From positions 1 to 19,040 of the forward strand of contig CAADTT010000048.1 of the NCBI GenBank assembly GCA_900752065.1: a stretch of 19,040 nucleotides of DNA, in the 5' to 3' direction. Position 1 is the first letter of the stretch. Every line of letters starts with the position of its first letter. This DNA comes from Lachnospiraceae bacterium (GTDB taxonomy: Bacteria > Bacillota > Clostridia > Lachnospirales > Lachnospiraceae). Positions 1 through 5,589 of the stretch are shown here, piece after piece. The notes beneath the pieces were generated by a model. The model worked only from the letters and a program-made list of their open reading frames with translations. It did no database searches and was not told where the DNA came from. The position numbers and the translations under genes were made by a program.

Positions 1-2
1 CT

Positions 3-88
3 GCTCCGCAGGATTCTCCGCCTGCGGCGGGTCGCTTTAGCGACATAATTCCACTCCGCCGCAGTGCGATCCTCGCGGAGCGTTTTTT
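3..88 (+). repeat. Nested palindromic element ending in a T tract
   Basis: Three stems nest in one another. The outer stem pairs 3-14 with 69-81 (one bulged C at 74), the middle stem pairs 22-30 with 56-64 without mismatch, and the inner hairpin pairs 31-36 with 39-44. Six T follow at 83-88, so a rightward transcript would end here as a strong intrinsic terminator. The size and layering exceed an ordinary terminator, which suggests a dispersed palindromic repeat that also terminates a gene left of the window. That it is repeated elsewhere is an inference. Confidence 0.6.
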
Positions 89-123
89 ATTTCATAGGAT
101 GCACTTTCCTATGAAATAAAAAA
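83..123. terminator. Perfect 17-bp hairpin between opposing T tracts
   Basis: Bases 83-99 pair perfectly with 107-123 around a 7-nt loop. The stem begins with six T and ends with six A, so it carries the U tracts of both the rightward palindrome at 3-88 and the leftward terminator at 118-143. It looks like a bidirectional transcription barrier between two converging transcripts. Confidence 0.55.
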
Positions 124-143
124 GGCGCTCCTTCTCGGAACGC
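118..143 (-). terminator. Leftward intrinsic terminator downstream of the TPP riboswitch
   Basis: Read leftward, GGCGTTCC-GAGAA-GGAGCGCC forms a GC-rich stem with one mismatch and a 5-nt loop, followed by six U. It lies about 110 nt after the TPP aptamer on the same strand, which is where the ligand-controlled terminator of a riboswitch is expected. Which upstream segment acts as the anti-terminator was not worked out. Confidence 0.65.
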
Positions 144-249
144 CATTCTGTCTCCTATACATCCGGTCCGCCCCGGGAACTTCCCCGGCGCCTGTCCGTT
201 CTGTATGTTATCGCAATTGCATGGGGCACATCCTTGTGGGACGGCAGCC

Positions 250-342
250 CTCCCGCTTCCTACGCCGGCATTATCCGTATCAGGTTCATGGGTCGAAATC
301 CGCTCGTGTTTCCTCTCAGCCGGCGCGCCAGCTCCCCGTTGC
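250..342 (-). ncRNA. TPP riboswitch (THI element)
   Basis: On the minus strand all conserved blocks of the thiamine pyrophosphate aptamer appear in order: GGGGAGC (337-331), CTGAGAG (319-313), GACCC with a following GAACCTGAT (about 293-279), and GGATAATGCCGGCGTAGGAAG (about 276-256, split here only for description). A short hairpin pairs GCTGG with CCGGC between the first two blocks. The closing P1 stem is less clear. TPP binding normally shuts off thiamine synthesis or transport genes. A consensus promoter lies just upstream and an intrinsic terminator downstream. No coding sequence follows within the window, so the controlled gene should lie left of base 1. Confidence 0.93.
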
Positions 343-361
343 TTTATGAACTTATGGATTC

Positions 362-390
362 ATCATAGTCCCTTTGGGGAAATTTGTCAA
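362..390 (-). promoter_or_regulatory. Consensus sigma-A promoter of the TPP riboswitch transcript
   Basis: The minus strand carries a -35 TTGACA (390-385), a 17-nt spacer and a -10 TATGAT (367-362). Transcription would start near 355, about 15 nt before the first conserved riboswitch block, which supports both calls. Confidence 0.85.
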
Positions 391-510
391 ATAAAAGCTG
401 TCCCTATATGCCGACGCTTGATATGACTACGCATATTCTGATTTTATATAAAGTGCGGCCTGTATTGGCAGATGACCTCCTGGCGGCAGTAAACAGGCAC
501 AAAATAAGCT

Positions 511-538
511 TTGCTAATTAAACATATTATAGTATAAT
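511..538 (+). promoter_or_regulatory. Probable proA promoter
   Basis: A perfect -10 TATAAT at 533-538 lies 16 nt after TTGCTA (511-516, four of six matches to the -35 consensus). The expected start near 545 gives a leader of about 60 nt before the proA start codon. The rest of 391-605 shows no gene. Confidence 0.5.
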
Positions 539-605
539 GTAAGCCAATAAGAAATACGATAGGATTCCTGCCGGAATCACCCCAAACAACTATAAAGGAG
601 TGCAT

Positions 606-1889
606 ATGGATATCAGAACGGAAGTAAGAAAAATGAAAGAGGACAGCCCCGCTATGGCAGCCTCCTCCTTGGAGCTGAGAAACCAGGCGCTGGCAGCGGC
701 AGCAAAGGCTCTGTCCGAACATAAAGAAGAAATCTTTGCGGCAAACCGCGCCGACATGGAGGCGGCGGAGCAGGCGGGTATCGCACCTGCCGTGATGAAA
801 CGTTTAAAATTTGACGAGCACAAGCTGGCAGACGTCATCGCCGGAATCGGAGAGCTGATCCGGCTTCCCGACCCGCTTTCCCAGATCCAGCTTGCCAGAG
901 AACTGGACGAGGGACTGACCCTCTACCGGGTGACCTGTCCGATTGGAGTCATCGGCATCATCTTCGAGGCAAGACCGGATGCCCTGGTGCAGATCTCCTC
1001 CCTGTGCATCAAAAGCGGGAACTGTGCCGTGTTAAAGGGCGGAAAAGAAACTGCCCGGACGAATAAAGTATTGTTCACCCTCATCCACGATGCCGTGACA
1101 GCCTGCGGACTTCCAGGCGGCTGTATGCTCCAGGCAGAGCTGCACAATGAGATCGACGAGCTGCTCTCCTGCCATGACTGCGTTGACCTTCTGATCCCCA
1201 GAGGCTCTAACCAGTTCGTGCAGTACATTATGAACAACACAAAAATCCCCGTGATGGGACACGCCGACGGCATCTGCCACATCTACGTGGACGAGGACTT
1301 TGACATGGACAAGGCTCTTCCCATCCTCGTGGACGCCAAGACCCAGTACACCGCTGCCTGCAATGCGGCTGAAACCCTGCTGGTAAACCGCAAAATTGCC
1401 GCCGATTTCCTGCCTTCCGCCGCAAAAGCTCTGAGAGATGCCGGTGTAAAGCTCCGCGGCACAGCCGAGGCCGCCGGACTGATTTCCTGCGAAGTGATGG
1501 ACGAGGATGCATTCGACACCGAATACCTTGACCTGATCCTTTCCGTAAAATTAGTGGACAGCCTGGAGGAAGCAGTCAGCCATATCAACCATTTTGGTTC
1601 TCACCACACCGACTGCATCATCACAGAAAAGAAAGAAAACGCCCTGAAATTTATGCAGCTCGTAGATTCCGCAGGAGTATATCAGAACTGCTCCACCCGT
1701 TTTGCCGACGGTTTCCGCTACGGCTTCGGCGCAGAAGTAGGCATCAGCACCGGAAAGATCCACGCCAGAGGCCCTGTGGGTCTGGAGGGACTGGTGACCT
1801 ATAAGTATAAGCTGTTTGGAACCGGACAGATCGTAGGGGATTATGCTTCTGGAAAGAAGAAATTTCATTTTAAAGATATCACAGGATAA
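606..1889 (+). CDS. proA: Gamma-glutamyl phosphate reductase (glutamate-5-semialdehyde dehydrogenase)
   Basis: This enzyme carries out the second step of proline synthesis from glutamate, the NADPH-dependent reduction of gamma-glutamyl phosphate to glutamate-5-semialdehyde in the cytosol. The 427-aa product has the usual family length. It shows the CPIGVIGIIFEARPDA segment near residues 111-126, the LKGGKE loop near 143-148, the GHADGICHIYVD motif near 218-229 and the catalytic cysteine in YTAACNAAETLL (about C252). I chose the ATG at 606 because AAAGGAG ends 5 nt upstream; a GTG at 600 lies inside that ribosome site. The partner kinase gene proB is not adjacent, so proA seems transcribed alone from the promoter at 511-538. 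A symmetrical hairpin follows the stop codon. Identification is secure. Confidence 0.96.
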   Translation: MDIRTEVRKMKEDSPAMAASSLELRNQALAAAAKALSEHKEEIFAANRADMEAAEQAGIAPAVMKRLKFDEHKLADVIAGIGELIRLPDPLSQIQLARELDEGLTLYRVTCPIGVIGIIFEARPDALVQISSLCIKSGNCAVLKGGKETARTNKVLFTLIHDAVTACGLPGGCMLQAELHNEIDELLSCHDCVDLLIPRGSNQFVQYIMNNTKIPVMGHADGICHIYVDEDFDMDKALPILVDAKTQYTAACNAAETLLVNRKIAADFLPSAAKALRDAGVKLRGTAEAAGLISCEVMDEDAFDTEYLDLILSVKLVDSLEEAVSHINHFGSHHTDCIITEKKENALKFMQLVDSAGVYQNCSTRFADGFRYGFGAEVGISTGKIHARGPVGLEGLVTYKYKLFGTGQIVGDYASGKKKFHFKDITG

Positions 1890-1910
1890 TCATCCTGCTC
1901 AGTCACAGGG

Positions 1911-1946
1911 AAACGGCGGAAATGTCACGATATATTTCCGCCGTTT
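1911..1946. terminator. Shared hairpin between proA and the converging reductase gene
   Basis: Bases 1911-1923 pair perfectly (13 bp) with 1934-1946 around a 10-nt loop. The stem starts AAA and ends TTT, so it can act on both strands, although the U tracts are short. It overlaps the stop codon of the leftward reductase gene (1945-1947). Confidence 0.6.
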
Positions 1947-2871
1947 ACTCCCCGCGATACCCGAATTTCGCCGCAATTTCTTCATAATTCGGCATCGGAA
2001 CCCCAAGCCTTCGTCCCATGCGCACCGCCTCAAAGATCAGGCCGTCGATCTCAGACCTTCCTCCCTTTTTCAGATCCTTCTGCATGGAAGCCGTACAGTC
2101 CGGCTCCATATGATCCAGAATATCCAGATTCGTCTGCACCACATCCACAGGAAACGGTATCCCCATAGCTTCCGCCAGACTGTCGATCTCCCGGATACAA
2201 TCCTTGTACCGCTCCCTCATCTCTCCCGGTACCTGCATATTCCCGGCAGGAACATCATAAAAAGCACCCACAGCCGCCATAGGCGAAACCATGGCATATT
2301 TCTGAAGGGTATCCCTCCGAACCTGATCCGTATAAACCGGAGTGATCCCGGCTTCCCGCAGATCTCTCTCCACCTGCTCCAGCATCGGATCTCCTTTTTT
2401 TCCATCCACGGAACCATAAACAATACGGAAAATATCGCTTCCCATCCGCACGGCTCCCGGTTCCTCCACGGCAGCCGCCACATAAATACAGCCATTTAAA
2501 ATGCAGATACCCGGAAGCTCCCGCGCCATCCGCTCTCCCGTACCGTAAACATTTAAAATCGGGATCACCACCGTATGACAATCTGCCGCTTTCCGGATCA
2601 GCGGATAAGTTTCCTCCACTGAATACCCTTTCACGCACAGAAAAATAAGATCCGCCTTCTCCTGATATTCCTCTTCCGGAACTGTCCGTACCATCATGCG
2701 CCGCTGGGCATCCTCCCGTCGGATTCGAACTCCCTTTTCCCGAATTGCCTCCAGGTTCCTGCCCCTGGCGATCAGCGTCACATCCTTCCCGGCATCCGCC
2801 AGAAAGCCCGCGATGCATGTCCCCGTTGCCCCGGCGCCTATGATCAGATATTTTAATTTTCCCTGCTCCAT
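1945..2871 (-). CDS. Ketopantoate reductase family protein (ApbA/PanE)
   Basis: Members reduce 2-dehydropantoate to pantoate with NADPH in pantothenate/CoA synthesis, but many paralogs act on other 2-keto acids. The 308-aa product has an N-terminal Rossmann fold (IIGAGATGTCIAG, about residues 9-21) and the C-terminal helical domain with TASMQKDLKKGGRSEIDGL. The Lys of the active-site helix is present in LQKYAMVSPMAA, but the Asn residues of the classic enzyme in that helix are not seen; the run reads SPMAA. True PanE activity is therefore uncertain. I start at 2871 because AAGGAGG sits 6 nt upstream; an upstream in-frame ATG at 2904 overlaps the lysR stop and lacks such a site. It follows lysR by 29 nt, so the two form one unit and the regulator may control this reductase. 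Confidence 0.85.
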   Translation of the reverse strand: MEQGKLKYLIIGAGATGTCIAGFLADAGKDVTLIARGRNLEAIREKGVRIRREDAQRRMMVRTVPEEEYQEKADLIFLCVKGYSVEETYPLIRKAADCHTVVIPILNVYGTGERMARELPGICILNGCIYVAAAVEEPGAVRMGSDIFRIVYGSVDGKKGDPMLEQVERDLREAGITPVYTDQVRRDTLQKYAMVSPMAAVGAFYDVPAGNMQVPGEMRERYKDCIREIDSLAEAMGIPFPVDVVQTNLDILDHMEPDCTASMQKDLKKGGRSEIDGLIFEAVRMGRRLGVPMPNYEEIAAKFGYRGE

Positions 2872-2900
2872 GTTTATCCTCCTTTGCTGCTTCCGCCATT

Positions 2901-3788
2901 TCAAAAATCCATCCCATACCTACCAATAAACTCCCAGAAAACCCTCGCACTGGCAGGCAGAAGCTTATTCCTCATCCGTACCATATACAGCCGGGATGCC
3001 CGCTCCGGCTTTGTAAGCTTCAGGCAGGAAATCCTCTGACAGTCTGCATACTTGTCCACCGATTCCGGGCAGATTCCCACTCCCATATTGGCCGCGATCA
3101 GGGGCAGGACGCTTGCCACCTGGTTATATTTTCCCAAAACCCTGATCTCCCCTGCTTTTTCCGAAAACCAACCGCAGATCTCGTCATAAAGCGGCTGACG
3201 GGATGGAATAAAAAGCGGCTCCTCAAAAAGCTCCTCCACCTGTATCTCCCTCCGCCCGGCCAGCGGATGCTCTCTTCCCACAATGGCAATCCAGGATTCC
3301 TTCTTTAAAAAGTGCGCCTCAAACTTAGACAGTTCCAGAGGGTCACGGATGATCCCGATATCGAGAATCCCCTCTTCCAGCTTTCTGCATATCTCATTGC
3401 TGTTTCCGCACAGGATCTCATAGGTGATCTGCGGATACTTCTTCAAAAACGAAGGCAGCACCGCCGGAAGGGTACTGGCGCTGCAAGTCTCCGTCACCCC
3501 CAGCAACAGTGTCCCCTTCGCCTCGCCGGGCTGCATCTGAGAGAGCTGCGCCGCCGTATGAGAAGCCATATTTAGAATATAACGCGCCTGCTGCATCAGG
3601 TATTTTCCCTCTTCCGTCAGCTCGATCTTCCGCTTCCCCCTGATAAACAGCGTCACTCCCAGCTCCTCCTCAAGCTGCGCGAGCTGTCTGCTCAGCGGGG
3701 GCTGGGACATATGCAGTTTCCTGGCAGCATGAGTGATATTCAGCTCCTCCGCCACCGTCAGAAAATAGTTTAATGTTCTCAATTCCAT
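2901..3788 (-). CDS. LysR-family transcriptional regulator
   Basis: The 295-aa protein has the standard LysR layout: a winged helix-turn-helix at residues 1-60 (FLTVAEELNITHAARKLHMS, with SQPPLSRQLAQLEEELGVTLF following) and a periplasmic-binding-like effector domain from about 90 to 290. LysR proteins bind a small metabolite and usually control a divergent gene and themselves. Here the divergent gene is the DUF1275 membrane protein, and the reductase gene lies 29 nt downstream in the same direction. The start at 3788 is the only good one; the ribosome site is weak (AAGG about 10 nt upstream). A consensus promoter lies at 3823-3851. The effector cannot be named from sequence. Confidence 0.92.
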   Translation of the reverse strand: MELRTLNYFLTVAEELNITHAARKLHMSQPPLSRQLAQLEEELGVTLFIRGKRKIELTEEGKYLMQQARYILNMASHTAAQLSQMQPGEAKGTLLLGVTETCSASTLPAVLPSFLKKYPQITYEILCGNSNEICRKLEEGILDIGIIRDPLELSKFEAHFLKKESWIAIVGREHPLAGRREIQVEELFEEPLFIPSRQPLYDEICGWFSEKAGEIRVLGKYNQVASVLPLIAANMGVGICPESVDKYADCQRISCLKLTKPERASRLYMVRMRNKLLPASARVFWEFIGRYGMDF

Positions 3789-3822
3789 AATTACGATACC
3801 TTAAAAGTATGATATTTCATAT

Positions 3823-3851
3823 ATTATATGTATTTTATCTTCCCGTGTCAA
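3823..3851 (-). promoter_or_regulatory. Consensus sigma-A promoter of the lysR-reductase unit
   Basis: The minus strand shows a perfect -35 TTGACA (3851-3846), a 17-nt spacer and a perfect -10 TATAAT (3828-3823). This is as strong as a sigma-A promoter gets. The -10 lies in the near-palindrome ATATATTATAT. Confidence 0.8.
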
Positions 3852-3856
3852 TGCAA

Positions 3857-3862
3857 TATACT
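3857..3862 (+). promoter_or_regulatory. Possible -10 of the divergent DUF1275 promoter
   Basis: TATACT at 3857-3862 matches five of six -10 positions on the plus strand, but only a poor -35 (TTTATC near 3834) lies at the right spacing. A weak promoter placed back to back with the strong lysR promoter is the usual geometry for a gene activated by a divergent LysR protein. The assignment is inference. Confidence 0.35.
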
Positions 3863-3878
3863 TACATAGCGAAGTCAA

Positions 3879-3930
3879 GTTCCCCGCGGCAGCCGCCAAC
3901 TATGCAGGCGAGCTTGCCCGCGGGAATAAA
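3879..3930 (+). repeat. Short palindromic repeat, copy A, in the DUF1275 leader
   Basis: The element is an imperfect inverted repeat: the left arm TTCCCCGCGGCAGCCGCC (3880-3897) pairs, with small bulges, with the right arm GGCGAGCTTGCCCGCGGGAA (3907-3926). It shares GGCAGCCGCCA (3888-3898), TATGCA and CGCGGGAATAAA (3919-3930) with a second copy near 13980-14038. It lies in the 5' leader of the DUF1275 gene, about 20 nt before its ribosome site. Confidence 0.55.
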
Positions 3931-3961
3931 CGTACTACAGCAAACGCAGGGAGGAACAAAC

Positions 3962-4657
3962 ATGTCTTGGTTACAGAAGAACAAACAGGAACTCTTACAC
4001 TACAATATGACCCTGATCGGCGGAATCTCCGGCGCCTATGCGCTCCTCGTACGGAGCGGAAACTTCGGTGCCGCGGAAACTACGAACCTGATCGAACTGG
4101 TTTTGGATTTTGCCAACCAGGACATCACCGACATGATTGTTCGAGTGCTCATCCTGTTCATTTACTCTTCTTCCATCATTGCCGCACACCTGACAGCCCT
4201 GAAATTTCCCGCCCGGAAATACACCGCCTGTCTCACGATAGAATGTATATGTGTTCTCCTTGCCGGGCTGATCCCGGTCACAGTAAATCCACTGATCGCC
4301 CTTTATCCCATTTTTGCCATGAGCGCCTTCCAGTGGCAGACCTTCACAGATGCCAGTTCCTACAACAGCTCCACGATCTTTTCCACAAATAATCTGAAGC
4401 AGGCGCTCCTCTCCTGGACAAATTACCGTATAAACGGGGAGCCGCAGCAAAAAACGAGGGCCATTTACTTTACGCTGACTCTTGCCGTTTTCCACACAGG
4501 CGTCCTGCTGGGATGGTTCGCCGTCCGGATGTTTTCTGAAAAAAGCATCTGGATCACGTTTCTTCCCTTCGCGGCTGCATTTTACTACACCGCGCCCTGC
4601 CGGAAAACGAAGCGCTCCGCCCTTTCCCGTCCGAAGCTCTCGGCGGCGCAGGAGTAA
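3962..4657 (+). CDS. DUF1275 (YoaK-like) membrane protein
   Basis: The 231-aa product is a multi-spanning membrane protein of the DUF1275/YoaK family, whose function is not established. Hydrophobic segments lie near residues 15-31, 58-80, 88-107, 108-124, 168-190 and 195-210. Family features are GGISGAYALL with the following SGNFGAAETTN near 20-42, and the FQWQTFTDASSYNSSTIFSTN run near 123-143. I start at ATG 3962 because AGGGAGG lies 7 nt upstream; the longer in-frame reading from 3809 runs through the promoter and repeat and is unlikely. It is transcribed away from lysR and is a likely target of it. It ends 11 nt from the converging PPOX gene with no visible terminator. Confidence 0.85.
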   Translation: MSWLQKNKQELLHYNMTLIGGISGAYALLVRSGNFGAAETTNLIELVLDFANQDITDMIVRVLILFIYSSSIIAAHLTALKFPARKYTACLTIECICVLLAGLIPVTVNPLIALYPIFAMSAFQWQTFTDASSYNSSTIFSTNNLKQALLSWTNYRINGEPQQKTRAIYFTLTLAVFHTGVLLGWFAVRMFSEKSIWITFLPFAAAFYYTAPCRKTKRSALSRPKLSAAQE

Positions 4658-4668
4658 AGGATGAGCTT

Positions 4669-5142
4669 CTAATGCTTCTTCTTTCGCCTTTTCCCTGTCA
4701 TTTCCTCCACCACAAGCTTAAACACCTTCGTCTGCGGCATAACCGCCTTACTGAACGGAAAATCCTCTTTATGATAATGAGCCATCAGAATACACAGCGC
4801 CTCATATTTTTCCTCATCCGGGATCATCTCTATGCGCCCCCGCCCGATCACGCTCTCGTATTCCATCGTACAGTTTCCCTTCTCTTCCTCTGTCACCAGC
4901 CTGTGAGCACAGTCCATCTCGAAGCTTGCCCGGTTATCCCTGGCAAACAGCTCGTATTTTCTGCCCTCCAGCGCCCCATGAAAATACAGGGAAATCTGCC
5001 CGTTTTCTTCTTTCATGCCAAAATTCAGCGGCAGGATATAGGGATAACCCTCATCATTCAGCGCCAGCCTGCACACATCGCACTGCTCCATTACCTTTAC
5101 CATTTCCGTCATTTCCTTAATCTCTCTGTCACTTCGTCTCAT
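4669..5142 (-). CDS. Pyridoxamine 5'-phosphate oxidase family protein (Nim-like flavin-binding)
   Basis: The 157-aa protein has the split-barrel flavin-binding fold of the PPOX family. It resembles the NimA-type and general flavin-nucleotide-binding group: a CDVCRLALNDEGYPYILPLN strand pair near residues 20-39, LYFHGALEGRKYEL near 52-65 and FEMDCAHRLV near 73-82. Its length fits that group rather than true PdxH enzymes. Nim proteins can reduce nitroimidazole drugs, but most chromosomal relatives have unknown physiological substrates, so resistance should not be assumed. The start at 5142 is preceded by an A-rich AAAGGAAAAG stretch. It appears monocistronic and converges on the DUF1275 gene. 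Confidence 0.85.
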   Translation of the reverse strand: MRRSDREIKEMTEMVKVMEQCDVCRLALNDEGYPYILPLNFGMKEENGQISLYFHGALEGRKYELFARDNRASFEMDCAHRLVTEEEKGNCTMEYESVIGRGRIEMIPDEEKYEALCILMAHYHKEDFPFSKAVMPQTKVFKLVVEEMTGKRRKKKH

Positions 5143-5356
5143 AATTTCTTTTCCTTTTCTTTAAAATTGATTTACAAATGTTACCATCTTTTTATTTTTT
5201 TATCACAAAATCCTCACAACCTTACCCTATACTCTTAACCATAAGATATATCGAAACACAACAGAACTCGAAGACATCCGGTGCACCAATGCCTCGGGTT
5301 CGACTAAAAATAATCTTAACGCCTGTTAAGTTTACATATATTTCTTTCTTCTTTCG

Positions 5357-5385
5357 GGTTTCTCACGCGGGTGGGAAACCTTTTT
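5357..5385 (+). terminator. Strong rightward intrinsic terminator upstream of the GH20 gene
   Basis: A 10-bp stem (5357-5366 with 5371-5380, one G-U pair, 4-nt loop) is followed by five T at 5381-5385. No plus-strand gene ends just before it: the last one stops at 4657. It therefore belongs either to a small RNA transcribed from about 5240, or to a leader that attenuates transcription into the GH20 gene. Confidence 0.65.
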
Positions 5386-5508
5386 GCATGCCAGGAACCA
5401 TCCGATGAAGACAAACCGCCAAATTCTTCGTCAAGTATACTATAAATCTTTCCTTTTTTCAATTTTAGCTCTCTTAAAACCCAAATATACGATTACTGTA
5501 TGCCGCCA

Positions 5509-5537
5509 TTGATTTCCTCCGAAAATCGTGTTACTAT
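5509..5537 (+). promoter_or_regulatory. Possible GH20 promoter
   Basis: TTGATT (5509-5514) and TACTAT (5532-5537) are spaced by 17 nt, each with four of six consensus matches. A start near 5544 would give a 45-nt leader. If correct, the GH20 gene has its own promoter downstream of the terminator at 5357-5385. Confidence 0.35.
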
Positions 5538-5589
5538 TTCAGTAAAATATAGCAAAATTCGAAAAACAAAAGATGAAAGGAATGTATGT

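Larger units (their letters stand above)
5143..5589. other. 447-nt non-coding stretch with a possible structured RNA
   Basis: No convincing gene was found. The stretch is AT-rich at both ends. In the middle it holds three rightward structures: TCGAA (5268-5272) pairing with TTCGA (5299-5303), CTTAAC-GCCT-GTTAAG (5315-5330), and a terminator at 5357-5385. A rightward 76-codon reading frame (5178-5408) runs through all three and has no ribosome site or family-like features, so it is not called. Confidence 0.5.

Noticed and set aside
205..426. Rightward 73-codon open frame
   Set aside because: It lies antisense to the TPP riboswitch and its promoter, has no ribosome site, and its translation looks random.
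594..608. The same GGAGTGCATATG string at proA and at hsdR (18874-18885, minus strand)
   Set aside because: Both are ordinary ribosome sites with the same 5-nt spacer; a 12-nt match at functionally constrained sites is not evidence of a shared element.
444..722. Leftward frame upstream of and overlapping proA
   Set aside because: It is antisense to the proA start and promoter, and its translation has no family character.
5291..5305. GGGTTCGACT resembles a tRNA T-arm
   Set aside because: No acceptor stem, D-arm or anticodon arm can be placed around it.
5250..5385. c-di-GMP or fluoride riboswitch
   Set aside because: The conserved cores of these classes are not present; only generic hairpins and a terminator can be seen.
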